DNA of 64,000 nt from Microbispora sp. NBC_01189 (GCF_036010665.1 NZ_CP108581.1:2049501-2113500); one strand, 5' to 3'. Positions 18,501 to 28,300 are shown, numbered from the stretch's first letter. The notes: generated from the letters alone by a model not told the origin. A program made the numbers and translations.

Positions 18501-21500
18501 CTTCTGGGAGCAGACGGTGCACCCGTCACTGCTGGACCAGTGGCACGAGCAGCCCTGCCCCTCCTACCGCTGCCGCAGAGGTCGCCTGGTCGCCGGTGAC
18601 CGGTCCGAGGGGTTGGGCGTGCACCACCGCGACCGCGACTACACCCGCGACTACTACCGGCTCCTGTACCGCGGGGCGGGCATCTATCAGGTGGTCACCG
18701 CCGAGCACACCGGCATGCTCACCCGCCCGCAACGCGAGGAGGTGGAGCGGGCCTTCAGAGAGGGGGCGGGCTTCAAGGCTCCCAACGTACTCTCCTGCAC
18801 TCCGACACTGGAGATGGGCATCGACATCGGTGCGCTGTCAGCCGTGGTCCTGGCCGCGCTGCCACGCCGCCCCGCCTCCTACGCTCAGCAGGTCGGGCGG
18901 GCCGGACGTCATACGGGTAACGCGTTCTTGCTGACGATCCCGGACCGCAGGCGCCGTGACCTGTACTTTTTGGAACGGCCGAAGGAACTGATCGCCGGCA
19001 CGATCGTGCCGCCCGGCTGCTACCTGTCGGCCATCGAGATTCTCCGCCGCCAGTATCTAGCCCATTTACTGGACCTCGCCGCCGCTGGACGCCTGGTACG
19101 CGCCGATGGCATCGCGCTCCGCGCGTTGCCGCACAAGGCGCCCCGCTTGTTCGGGCCATCCGGCTATCTGGCCGACCTGGTGGAGCTGGCACTCGCGCAG
19201 GGCGAGGAACTCGCAGCCGGATTTTTGGAGCTGTTCCCCACGGGCGTCAACGACCAGGCCAAGGCCGAATTGCGCGCCTACGCCACGCATGGTCTACGGG
19301 CTGCGGTCGAGGAGGCGGAGCGAGAGTGGTTCCGGGGGGAGCAGGCATTGCGGGCCCGGCTGCGCGAGATCGACGAGGCCCACGACGAGTTGCACAACTC
19401 CGATCCGGACCAGGCACGGCAGAAAGCCGAGCTGGACGCCGAGCGGCGCGGTGTCGGGCGGTACCTGATGAACCTGGGGGAGACCACGGCGCAAGCCGCG
19501 TTGTGCGATCTGGGACTGCTGCCGAACTACGCGCTAATCGACTCAACGACCGTTTTATCGGCGACGCTGTTCGGCGAGGATGGAGTGGACTCCGCGACGG
19601 GCAAGGCGACCTACACCTCCGACACCTACACCTACGAGCGGCCTCGGCGTATCGCGCTGGAGGAACTGGCCCCCGGTAACACCTTCTACGTCAATGGCTA
19701 CAAGCACCGGATCAGCGGCCTGGAGATCACTGCCGGCGGTCGGCAGGGGTGGCGCACCTGGCGGGTGTGCCCCAGCTGCGGCTATATACGCACCGAGAAT
19801 GCGGAGGAGGACCGCTCGCCGTGCCTGCGCTGTAAAGCTCGCATGGACGACGGGTGCCGGTTCCAGATCGTTGAACCTGCCACGGTCACCTCGCGGGACA
19901 AGCGCGAGGACGCCCGGATTCGCGACGACAAGGACGACCGGGACCGCCGCTCCTACACCGTCGTGGATGCGGTGGACATCCCAGTGGAGGACATTGAGCC
20001 CGGCTCGTGGCGGCACGCCAGCCAGACGTTCGGGGTCGACTACTGCCGACGTGCCGTGATCCGGCGGATCAACGTCGGACCGGTCCGCTACGACGCTCCG
20101 GCTCGCGACGACTTCGCCGGACACCGCGTGCGCCTCAACCCGTTCCACGTGTGCACGGCGTGCGGGGCGGCCAGCGCGGACGGCCAGCCGGTCTTCGACC
20201 ACGATGCCGACGAGCTGGACTCTCTGGCCGCCCGCAGCGGGCGGCTCAAGCACCATCGCCCGTGGTGCCCGCTGCGCCGAGGTAAGAAGAGCGACGCCAA
20301 GGATGAGAAAGTACTGCTCGCCCACCAGTTGCAAACCGAGGCCCTACGGGTGCTGATCCCGGTCGCCACTGCGGATGTCGACTCCAGAGTCCACTCCTTC
20401 AGAGCCGCGCTGCGGCTCGGCGTGGACTTGCACTTCGGCGGGGACCCGCAGCACCTGGCCACCACTGTGGCGTCCATGCCGGACATCGAGAGCGGGGAGA
20501 GCCGCTGGTTTCTGGTGCTTTTCGACTCCCTGCCCGGCGGCACCGGTTACCTGGACCGGCTCACCGATCCGATCGCCTTCCGAGACACCCTGACCGCGGC
20601 TTACGAGATGTTGAAGGACTGTCCGTGCGCCGAGGAGCAGCGCCGGGCCTGCCATCGCTGTCTGCACCGCTACACCCCTGAGCCCTTCCAGGACATCGTC
20701 TCACGCCAGTCCGCGCTGACCATGCTGGAGTCACTGCTGTTCACGAGGGACGGCGAGGACGGCTGGGAGACCACCAACGTCAAGCACACCGGGTTGGTCG
20801 GCCTTGACGCCCAGATGGAATCTGACCTGGAGGCCCGTTTCCTGGCCCTCCTACGCGACTGGGTGAAAGTCACCGACGGTGCTTCCCTGGACGAGGACGG
20901 CCACGCCAGCGGGCATCTGCGTTTCACTGGCGGATCCGGCGTGACGCACTGGCGGCTGACCGCACAGCAGCAGCTTCAAGGCACCGTCAGCGATTTCACC
21001 TTCACCCGCGTCGACGGCCCGGTGCAGAGCGTCAAGGTCTTTCTCGAGGGCTTCCGCTTCCACGCCAGCCGCGAGCACAACCGGATCGCCGCCGACGCGG
21101 CGAAGCGCACCCGCCTGCGCGCCGACGGGGAGACCGTCTTCCAAATCACCTGGGCCGACATCGACCTGTTCGAGAAGCGTTCCACCCGTACGAAGCCGGT
21201 CTGGCCGCCGTACCAGGGGAGCGCCCGGGTGCAGGCCAAGGCGGCCTACGAGGAGTACGGCGGGGAACGCGCCGACTTCGCCGACGCCGTCTTCGCCAAC
21301 CCAATCGACACCCTGATCGCCTACCTACGTGACCCGGATCCGGGCCGCTGGACGCGCCGAGCGCGTGCCCTGGTCACCGGGCTTGCCGTCCAGCCGGGTA
21401 CGGCCCAGGTTGCGGCGACCGGGCGCCGCAGTGAGCTCGTCGCCGCCCTCCGCGATCAGCTGGCCGTCTTCTCCGCCGGGGAGCGCCACGACAAGCCGGT

Positions 21501-22269
21501 CGTGCCGGACGCGGCCGGCATTGGGCCCGTCCATGTTTTCCGCACGCAGGACGACAGCGGACTGCCGATCGTGTTCGTCTTGGATGCCGCAGATCCAGAG
21601 GCGCTCAAGTGGACCGCTCTCATGATCCTCGACGACAGCGATGCCGTGCTGGACACAGACGAGCACAAGGAACGCTGGCGGGCCTGGCTGTACTGGACCA
21701 ACCTCACCCAATTCCTGTCCCTGGCCGGCGGCGACGGCGTCCAGCTCGCCACTAGCAAGGCCGCCGACTTCGAGGTCGAGGTTCTCGCGGTGTGCGGCGG
21801 TCTCGGCGAGCTCGACTCGCTAATCAGCGTGCCGGGGACCGGCACGCCCGTAGGTGTAGTCGCCCCCGCCACCCCGGGCCGCGGCTCGGCCGCCGAAGCC
21901 GCCGTGGCCGAGGCACTCCGGGACGCCGCCTGGGACGAGGACATCTTGGAGATCCTGCGGGAAGAGCCCGACGAGGCACCGGATCTGATCCGCCTTGCGG
22001 AGATGCTTGCCGATCGTGGCAAGCAGGCTCCTGTCTTCGGCTACGAACTGGGCTCAGGCCGCTGGTTGGCCGACTTCGCCTGGCACGGCCACGGGGTCAA
22101 AATCGCCGTTGTTTCCGCTCACCAGGGCGACGATGACAGCGAGGCGCAGCGACGCGATGCTGCGTACACGGAGGAGGGCTGGACCGTCCGTACCGCCGCC
22201 GAATGGCTCGCCCACCTTGACGAACTGCTCGAGCAAGTTCCCAACGCAGAGGAAGGCACTCCTCGATGA
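15553..22269 (+). CDS. Giant DEAD/DEAH helicase with C-terminal DUF1998 (DrmA+DrmB fusion or DruE-like)
   Basis: 2239 residues from a GTG at 15553 that overlaps the methylase stop (GTGA) and has AGGAGG upstream; an earlier in-frame ATG at 15520 lies inside the methylase. Lobe 1 has Walker A GTGSGKTES near 100 and DEFH near 225; lobe 2 ends with QQVGRAGRHTGNAF near 1115. Several Cys pairs suggest zinc or Fe-S sites (about 500, 632, 979, 1405, 1533). The DUF1998 region is marked by FDSLPGGTGYLDRL near 1655 and a four-Cys CPCAEEQRRACHRC near 1690. The final 80 residues look like a small nuclease-type fold (YELGSGRWLADF then KIAVV), unproven. In DISARM these functions are two proteins, DrmA and DrmB; in Druantia they form one, DruE. 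Confidence 0.85.
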   Translation: MRPTLQARALKESLLQYLSTTYALSDEGAREALHRFLGDESSGMFRGPYLRIHTPFTAAGEEWREHLEWQRAGFAPYAHQAVAFARLTSANGHTPQPTIVTTGTGSGKTESFLYPVLDHCRRERRAGKAGVKAVFLYPMNALATDQAQRINDLLKENDDLGRLRAGLYIGDRAATQYEKVHTRRSDMQLSPPDILITNYKMLDLLLQREDDAPLWRESDIRYVVVDEFHTYDGAQGTDVAMLLRRLASAVGASEKGRPLGRICPVATSATLASGAGDGEMARLLQVATDVFGTEFTAESIVGENRLSVEEFIPLTEVTMQRLPTPDELLALPDPASDKEALLDLIEAVTGVRDDHPFQLGRKLKRHLFTRAVMQALDGELKTGAEVLDIMWRAGAAGWAEAVARQPEKAAEALARFVALLSHARDPQSPPSEPRPLVHVEVHQWARSVSRLLRGVLPWPKAEFRWDVAGIADASVADSERTVPVTTATSAQNANLFLPAVYCRDCGRSGWAVFSPESDDHEVQFDTFKIRRASLGQDKARVRNLIAATDREAREGSGVGPASVGGRGVSGTSATQGGGLLMVLDGARKRLRLPDPLNDYDRESGEPRLTARDSAFVLVYFGGTVANTAAREDWCPACGERNAIRYLGTGSAAMAAASITQLFTGGELDKKRRENKTLMFNDSVQDAAHRAGFVANRSYTFSLRALLAKHLRHDEPTALNDLIADVVEATTDKDTLAAVVPPDLHVYKGVDRLLSGQGRGGDIATWRLIGQRLAFETLMEFGFRSRNGRTLELTRTAASQVRIEDPAAVVALVKRVHEECVRDRVPLIAQDDARYLAFVRIFLERLRTRGAVAHKWLSRYVDDGGTNRYYIWGGRARGMRAFPKGIAAPVFLLSRSKDSSDFDFATGRLSWHERWAGRCLGLPREMSPEFWSKLLPELAALGLLSVRTPRDTSLRVYGLKPGNIEAQLLDDTQVRHAYVRCPVCFWEQTVHPSLLDQWHEQPCPSYRCRRGRLVAGDRSEGLGVHHRDRDYTRDYYRLLYRGAGIYQVVTAEHTGMLTRPQREEVERAFREGAGFKAPNVLSCTPTLEMGIDIGALSAVVLAALPRRPASYAQQVGRAGRHTGNAFLLTIPDRRRRDLYFLERPKELIAGTIVPPGCYLSAIEILRRQYLAHLLDLAAAGRLVRADGIALRALPHKAPRLFGPSGYLADLVELALAQGEELAAGFLELFPTGVNDQAKAELRAYATHGLRAAVEEAEREWFRGEQALRARLREIDEAHDELHNSDPDQARQKAELDAERRGVGRYLMNLGETTAQAALCDLGLLPNYALIDSTTVLSATLFGEDGVDSATGKATYTSDTYTYERPRRIALEELAPGNTFYVNGYKHRISGLEITAGGRQGWRTWRVCPSCGYIRTENAEEDRSPCLRCKARMDDGCRFQIVEPATVTSRDKREDARIRDDKDDRDRRSYTVVDAVDIPVEDIEPGSWRHASQTFGVDYCRRAVIRRINVGPVRYDAPARDDFAGHRVRLNPFHVCTACGAASADGQPVFDHDADELDSLAARSGRLKHHRPWCPLRRGKKSDAKDEKVLLAHQLQTEALRVLIPVATADVDSRVHSFRAALRLGVDLHFGGDPQHLATTVASMPDIESGESRWFLVLFDSLPGGTGYLDRLTDPIAFRDTLTAAYEMLKDCPCAEEQRRACHRCLHRYTPEPFQDIVSRQSALTMLESLLFTRDGEDGWETTNVKHTGLVGLDAQMESDLEARFLALLRDWVKVTDGASLDEDGHASGHLRFTGGSGVTHWRLTAQQQLQGTVSDFTFTRVDGPVQSVKVFLEGFRFHASREHNRIAADAAKRTRLRADGETVFQITWADIDLFEKRSTRTKPVWPPYQGSARVQAKAAYEEYGGERADFADAVFANPIDTLIAYLRDPDPGRWTRRARALVTGLAVQPGTAQVAATGRRSELVAALRDQLAVFSAGERHDKPVVPDAAGIGPVHVFRTQDDSGLPIVFVLDAADPEALKWTALMILDDSDAVLDTDEHKERWRAWLYWTNLTQFLSLAGGDGVQLATSKAADFEVEVLAVCGGLGELDSLISVPGTGTPVGVVAPATPGRGSAAEAAVAEALRDAAWDEDILEILREEPDEAPDLIRLAEMLADRGKQAPVFGYELGSGRWLADFAWHGHGVKIAVVSAHQGDDDSEAQRRDAAYTEEGWTVRTAAEWLAHLDELLEQVPNAEEGTPR

Positions 22270-24566
22270 CCGCCCGGCTCAGCCTGTACCGCAAAGCGGA
22301 ACAGGAGCTATACAGGCTCGATCGCTCGGTCAAGGCCCAGTTCTACGACTTCTGCCACAACTTCAGGAACAACCCCGATCTGCCCGGGCTCAGGAAGAAA
22401 AAGCTCAAGGGCGACTCCCGCATCTGGTCCGCCCGCGTCGACCACGATTACCGGGCTCTGCTGACTCCCACCGGAGTAGATGCGGACGGTACCGAGAGCT
22501 GGCTGGTTATCGCCGTTCGTCACCGCAAGGATGTCTACGAAGAGCTCCAGGTTGCGGTGAACCGCGTCACCGGTGAGATCGAGTTCGTGGATCTCGCCGT
22601 CGTAGGCGATAGCGCCCTGCGCCGGGTCGGCATCACCCTCACCCCCACAGAGCCAGAGGAGCAGGGCCCCAAGCCCGCACCCGCACCCGAGCCTGCGGCG
22701 CCGGCCTTGCTGGCCGCGTACGACGCCAGGCAACTGCGCGAGCTCGGCGTCGCCGAGCAGCTGATCGAGCTGGCGCTCACCGTGACCACGAGCGCCGAGC
22801 TCGATCAGCTCGTCGAGGGAGCCCCGTTGCTCTCGAAGGACGTCCTCTACGGTCTCGCCGCCGGGATGGACGTCGACGAAGTACGCAAGGAGATCACCGC
22901 TCCGGTCGAAATCGACCAGCGCCCCGACCCCGACGACTTCGCTGCTGCCCTCTCCCGCACCAAGGTGACTGCAGTCGACGACGCCGTACGCGACGCGATC
23001 GAAGAGGGCGACTTCCGCGCTTGGAAGGTCTTTCTCCACCCCACGCAGGAACGCATCGTCCATCGTCACTACAACGGCCCCGCTCGAGTCTCCGGCGGTC
23101 CAGGCACAGGCAAGACCATCGTGGCTCTGCATCGCGTCAAGCACCTCGCTGAGGAGTTGCCTCCAGGTCAGAACAAGCCGATTCTGCTTACCACCTTCAC
23201 TAAGAACCTCACCACTGATCTGCGCCTGCGGCTCGCCTCCCTCATCGAACCTGAGCTGTTGGCCCGCGTCGACATCGCCCATATCGACCAGTTGGCCGCT
23301 CGCGTCCTGGGTGAGCACACGTCCCCCGGACGTATCAAGCAGCGCGTTTACGACCACGTAGCCCTGAACGAGATGCGCCAACTGGTGGCCGAACTTGACG
23401 ACCGGCGCTGGGAACCGGAGTTCCTTCTCGAAGAGTGGGAACAAATCATCCTCGGCCAGTCGATCCTCACTCGCTCCGAGTACTTCAAAGCCCGCCGGGC
23501 AGGCCGCGGCCGTGCGCTGACCCGCCCCGAGCGCAACCACATCTGGAAGATCATTGAGCAGTTCGCCGCCCACCTCGACCAGCTCGGAGTCGAAACCTGG
23601 GCTCAGGCTGCCGAGCGTGCCGCCCGATTTGAGATCGAACGCGCAGCGAAAATCCGGGACCGGCGCCAGAACAGCAAGGAGGTCCCCGGTGAAGGTCTTG
23701 CCCTCCGGGACGACAGTTCCGGCATGCGCTACCTCGGTTACCGCTATCGGCACGTCGTCGTCGACGAGGCCCAGGACCTGCGTCCCGCACACTGGAAGAT
23801 GCTTCGAGCCATGGCCGATCCAGATCTGCCCAACGACCTGTTCATCGTAGGCGACACCTACCAGCGCATCTACGATCACCAGGTCGCCCTCGGCGTCCTC
23901 GGCATCAACATCCGCGGGCGCGCTTCCCGCCTGACCCTCAGCTATCGCACGACCAGGGAGATCCTCGCTGAGGCCCTTCGCGTCGTCGAACCCAAGGGCA
24001 AGAACGTGAAGGTCCTCTACGACGACCTCGACGAGGGCACCGAGACCATCGCCGGATACCGCTCCGTCCTTCACGGCCCCAAACCCGACTTCGTCCCGTT
24101 CGACACGTGGGATGACGAACTCGCCGGGCTCGCCGCTACCTTGAACAGCTGGCGCGCAGAACTGTCCACCGACGACAACGGCGCCCCTATCGACCCAAGT
24201 GGCCGCATCGCCGTGTGCGTCGCCGACAGGGACATGGTCAGCCAAACCATGTACTACCTGGCTACCAAGGCAGGCATCACGTGCGTCGAGCTCACCAAGG
24301 ACGGCCCAAAGGGTGACGGTGAGGTTCACGTCGGCACTATGCATCGCTTCAAGGGCCTCGAATACCAGCGGCTCGTTATCGTCGGCGCCAGTGACGGCAT
24401 CATTCCGCGTACCAGCGTCATTGAGCGTTACCGCACCGAAGACCCGATTCGCTATGAGCGCGAGCAGCGCAAGGCTCGGTCCCTGCTATTTGTCGCCACC
24501 ACCCGTGCCCGCGATGCTCTGACCGTTAGCTGGCATGGTAAGCCAAGCCCTTGCCTTCCTCTCTGA
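22266..24566 (+). CDS. UvrD/Rep-type SF1 helicase fused to an N-terminal ParE/RelE-like domain
   Basis: 766 residues; the ATG overlaps the previous stop (ATGA). Residues 1-95 (LYRKAEQELYRLDRSVK, then GDSRIWSARVDHDYRALL and VIAVRHRKDVYE) match the ParE/RelE toxin fold: basic, with the Arg-rich strand and final YE. A linker with an Ala/Pro run follows. SF1 motifs are Walker A GGPGTGKT near 277, DEAQD near 498, SYRTTREI near 560 and MHRFKGLEYQ near 691, with the terminal VATTRAR motif VI close to the C-terminus. The product should be a 3'-5' DNA translocase. ParE-UvrD fusions are known in actinomycetes but not as a core DISARM part; here it takes the slot where DISARM carries the PLD nuclease DrmC. 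Confidence 0.85.
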   Translation: MTARLSLYRKAEQELYRLDRSVKAQFYDFCHNFRNNPDLPGLRKKKLKGDSRIWSARVDHDYRALLTPTGVDADGTESWLVIAVRHRKDVYEELQVAVNRVTGEIEFVDLAVVGDSALRRVGITLTPTEPEEQGPKPAPAPEPAAPALLAAYDARQLRELGVAEQLIELALTVTTSAELDQLVEGAPLLSKDVLYGLAAGMDVDEVRKEITAPVEIDQRPDPDDFAAALSRTKVTAVDDAVRDAIEEGDFRAWKVFLHPTQERIVHRHYNGPARVSGGPGTGKTIVALHRVKHLAEELPPGQNKPILLTTFTKNLTTDLRLRLASLIEPELLARVDIAHIDQLAARVLGEHTSPGRIKQRVYDHVALNEMRQLVAELDDRRWEPEFLLEEWEQIILGQSILTRSEYFKARRAGRGRALTRPERNHIWKIIEQFAAHLDQLGVETWAQAAERAARFEIERAAKIRDRRQNSKEVPGEGLALRDDSSGMRYLGYRYRHVVVDEAQDLRPAHWKMLRAMADPDLPNDLFIVGDTYQRIYDHQVALGVLGINIRGRASRLTLSYRTTREILAEALRVVEPKGKNVKVLYDDLDEGTETIAGYRSVLHGPKPDFVPFDTWDDELAGLAATLNSWRAELSTDDNGAPIDPSGRIAVCVADRDMVSQTMYYLATKAGITCVELTKDGPKGDGEVHVGTMHRFKGLEYQRLVIVGASDGIIPRTSVIERYRTEDPIRYEREQRKARSLLFVATTRARDALTVSWHGKPSPCLPL

Positions 24567-24582
24567 CCTGAGTGGGCTCAAT

Positions 24583-24787
24583 CTAGTGCGCACCTTCGGG
24601 GCTGCGGATCTGCTTGAGGGCGTCGCGTAGCGTAGGTCGGCGGGCAGGGGATCGACGGGGGTCAGGACGTGGTTGCTGGCTTGAATACGGACAGTGCGGT
24701 AGCGGCGGGCGGTGCGGACGAACTTCTTGATCGACCATCCGGTCCGTGCTTCGATCCACCGGCCGACCGCCAGGGCGGCGAAGCTGG
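24583..24787 (-). pseudogene. 3' relic of a transposase (IS4/IS1634-like), frameshifted
   Basis: Read on the minus strand, about 24640-24785 encodes FAALAVGRWIEARTGWSIKK, then TARRYRTV and VDPLPADLR. This is the characteristic C-terminal tail of an actinomycete transposase that I place tentatively in the IS1634/IS4 group. The natural end DALKQIRSPEGAH is in another frame because TACGC is repeated at about 24624-24633. Everything upstream of the tail is missing. Family assignment is from memory and uncertain. Confidence 0.5.
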
Positions 24788-25060
24788 AGACCTTCGCCCT
24801 TGATCACAACCATGTGAGCCCTTCGCTAACTGCCGTCAGCGCTGAAGAGCGGAAGCTCGCGATCTGGAAGAGGAACAACAAGAGTCGCCTGAAAGGACGA
24901 AATGACGACCGAGCCAATCGCTTGCGTTCTCTCCTGAAGAACTACGGTGAGGATATGCCTTAACCACTGATGAGGGTATGACAGCAGGCCAGGAAGCGGC
25001 CCCCCCAACTTCTCGGTAAAAACCAGCGATTACCGCTTCCCGTCGTTTCCCGGCGTCGAG
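24788..25060. other. Scar between convergent modules A and B; no intact gene
   Basis: Between the transposase relic and the DUF2637 relic there is no gene I can support. A plus-strand frame ends at 24963 with a basic tail (WKRNNKSRLKGRNDDRANRL) that has a coding look, but it has no plausible start or known domain. Confidence 0.35.
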
Positions 25061-25193
25061 CAAACTCGCCGGCCGAACCGGCCTTTCTGACGAAATGGCC
25101 CCAACGGAGGCTACGTGCGAAAGCCCGGGCAACGGCAACACAGCTGGTCAGTTCTCCATCCGCCTGGCGGTTCCGTTGCGCCCACGTCCAGGC
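25061..25193 (-). pseudogene. Relic of the C-terminal domain of a DUF2637-type mobile-element protein
   Basis: The minus strand encodes AWTWAQRNRQADGELTS followed by a FARSLRWGHFVRKAG stretch. The same W-x-WA-x-x-NR-x-x-DG-x-L-x-S pattern occurs at 47.3 kb after a DUF2637 membrane domain, and it belongs to that family's cytoplasmic tail. The N-terminal membrane part is absent here, so it is a fragment. Confidence 0.5.
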
Positions 25194-25392
25194 CTCTCGC
25201 TGCAGCGCTCGGCCGTTCCCGTTACGCTCAACAAGCAGCGGCGTCTCCCTGATTATCCTGCTGCTCCACAAGGGTTAGACCCGCACCGACAGCAGGATCA
25301 GAGGTCCGGGTCAGCAGACCTTGAGTAGGTGCCCACCCCTCTGCGGAGGTTGGGTCAGACCCGGCCGGGAGGCGCTCACCTACACATCACTG
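25194..25392. other. Gap downstream of module B; no gene recognised
   Basis: About 200 bp lie between the relic and the stop of the HerA-like gene. It contains no recognisable gene or strong hairpin. Confidence 0.3.
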
Positions 25393-28300
25393 TCAGCGGT
25401 GCATGTAAACCTTGCGGGCTCGCACGTGATCTGGAGTTGACACGTACGCGCTGCCGACTCCAAGCTGCTCGATCTGCTGGCTCAGGTCCTGCCCTTCCCG
25501 ACTACGCAAGAAGCCGGCTGTGGTCTTGGATTCCGGATAGTTCGTTCGAAAGATGATCTTGGTACCAGCATTACCGAGGACGTCCCGGTGGAAGTCCGCC
25601 GTTCCCTGGCTGGCGACCACCACGGGGACGCCGTACTTGCGCCCTTCCTTCATCAGCTTCGGCAGGGTGATATCTTTTGCCAGCCGGTGGGCTTCGTCCA
25701 GTATGACGGCCAGCCGCAGGACGTCCGCCTGTCCCCAGCGGAACATTTCCCGGTAGATCTTCCGAAGCAGGAAGGCCCCGGCCGCGAGCTGCACGGTTTC
25801 CAGGTTGAGTCGGCTCAGGTCAACGACCGCTCCGCTGTTCCAGGAGGCCAGGAAGGTGTCCGATGGTTCGTCCGGGAACAAGCCGAAGTCAGTCAAGGGC
25901 CGGATGCGGTCCCGAGCGTTCCGGCCACGTGCCGCCTGTTCCGCTTGTTCCACTGCGGCAGCGAACTGCTGCATGCTGGGGACGCCCCCGGCGATCTCGT
26001 AGGCACTCCTTAGCCCGTCGTAGACATGGCTGCGCTGGATCTCGCCCAGGCCGCAGACGTATCCGATGATCTCGGCGACCTCCCACGCGGTCTCAGTGCG
26101 CGAGCGTGTCTCCGCCGACGGCAGTTCGAAGGGGCTGAACGGCAACCCCTCCGCGGCGTCGATGACCTGGGCTCCCGGTGGAGGGGCCGCCGCCATGTCG
26201 CCGTGGAAGTCCACGATCAACGAGGGCAGCCCCTGACCGGCGAACTCGCCAATGATCCTTCGGGTGGTCACTGACTTGCCCTGGCCTGGTATGCCCAGGA
26301 CGAAGGCGTGTGGGCTCCCCTTCGTGCTGATGTTCCAGACGACAGGTGCGCCCCCGGCATCTCTGCCCAGCTCTACCTCGACCGTGGAGGGCCAGGGCTT
26401 AGCGGGTTCGTCTTGCTCGGCGTTTTCGAAGATGACAGGCGCACTGTCGCCGTCGGGTGCCTGAGAGAACGCATCGCTTGCCGAATCTTCCACGGCGGCT
26501 TCCCCGGCAGCGGCCGGTGATGAGTCGGTGCTCTGCGACGACTCAGGAGGTGTTTCCGGGCTTGGTGGAGTGGCCGCACCACCTACCGTGGTGAAGCCAG
26601 CTTTGCCGAGGTCACCCGCAGTCAGAACCTTGATCGACACGTCTCGGTGCTTAGCGGGGAAACCGGCGGCGCCGCCTGGGCTGATGACATACCCCGTCTT
26701 CCCGATCTCGGCGGGCTCGGCCGATTCCTCGATCCGGTCGATGTTGCGGTGTAGCTCGGTGAGCCGACCAGCTTCGATGAGACCATGGCGGGCGGACCGT
26801 TCCGCGTAGTAGTGGAGCAGCCCGGCCAGCCGAGAACGTTGCAGGGCGCCGTCCACCCGCGGCGGGTCGACGGCGAAGAACTGGCGTTGCAGCACCCTTT
26901 CGGTGTTCTCAAGCTGGTCGACGATGTCGTCGGCCAAGGCCTCCGGCAGCTGTGCCGCACGCCGTCCCTTCACCTCGATGCACTCGATACGCAACGAACG
27001 CTGGGTGACGCTGACGAGCAGTAGGTCACATCGCCGAGCCGGTTCGTCCTCATTCCCGGACCGCACGCCGAAGATCTCCGGATGCGCGTCAATGGGCACC
27101 ACGATTCGGCCGTCGAGCTGCCCGCGAAGCTCGAGATGCGCCATGACAGCGGCCAGACTGACCGCCTCGACGGACAGCGAGGTTTCCCGAAGCAGGCGCA
27201 GCACGAGCCTGCCGGAGACTAGCAGTAGTCGGCTGAGCGCATGCGACACCGACTTCTCATCTTGAGCCAGGCCGAGGGCCCACATGGCCTCACCCAGGAT
27301 GCGCCGTACTTCACCGTGATGCGCGGTGGTGACGGTGAGCTTCTTGCCGAGCCCTTCGAGAAAGTCCGGCGTGTAGTCGAGAAGGTAACGGCTGTCGTCC
27401 GGTTCGTCGGTGGTCGCCTCCTCGAACAGCTCCGGGCCGATCCCCCGGTCCAGGGTGACGACCCAATCCGCGCGGTTATGGGCGGCACGGAGCCTGCGCA
27501 GATCCTGCGGATCCAGCTGGATCGCCAGCGCCGGTACGGCTGCCCTCAGGCCCAGATGGGCGGCAACGGCGGCCTGGTGTGCGCGGTGCGCCCCCACAAT
27601 GTCGGCCTCCAGCCGACCGGCACCGCGCGGCTTCAGCGCCGGCGTCACGAACCACATGGCGGAGCCGTCAGGCGCGCGCTCCGAACGCAGCGGGGTGAGC
27701 AGATCCTGGAAAGTCGTGGTCCATGGGCCGGCCTCCGCTGCCGGGTCGGTGACTTGGCCACGGGCCATGTCCTGCACCAGGGCGAGGTGGTGTCCCTCGC
27801 GGTCCTCGGCCAGGCGGCCCAGATCGCGGGCGGACAAGCCCATCGAAGGTACCAGGTGCGTGGCGGTGCGCCGGATCTCGCCTGAAGCGACGGACCGCTG
27901 CAACTCACGCAGATCGGCGACCGGGTCAGTGTAGGAAAGCCGGTCGCTGTAGGCGATGAGTTCAAGGCGCTGCGGATCGTGCGGCGGCGGGCCGTCCTGT
28001 TCGGGTGCCTCATCAGGCAGAACGAGCGGTTGCAGGGCCCTGCGCAGTACCGACCCCGAACCTGGGTTGACTGCCATGATCCGCAGTGTCCCGGTGCCAG
28101 GATGAGCGTCCCGGTAACTGCGGATGCGGTCACCGAGCGCCTGGGCGGAGACCGACAGATCCACGTTGTCACGGGCGATCTCAATCGCCCCGCAGATGAC
28201 GTCCGAGGCGGACTGTGGTTCCTTGACATCCGGAGGCAAGTAGAGGGCCGTTCCGTGGGTCAGTTCCTCGGTGTAGACGAGCGCCTTCCCGTCACGATCG

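Noticed and set aside
22308..24344. 678-aa minus-strand frame inside the ParE-UvrD gene
   Set aside because: It is a long antisense frame caused by high GC; it lacks motifs, and the plus strand has all SF1 helicase motifs.
5716..24566. Module A as a BREX or Pgl system
   Set aside because: There is no PglZ-type phosphatase, BrxL/Lon-like or BrxC/PglY gene; the SNF2 and DUF1998 proteins point to DISARM/Druantia relatives.
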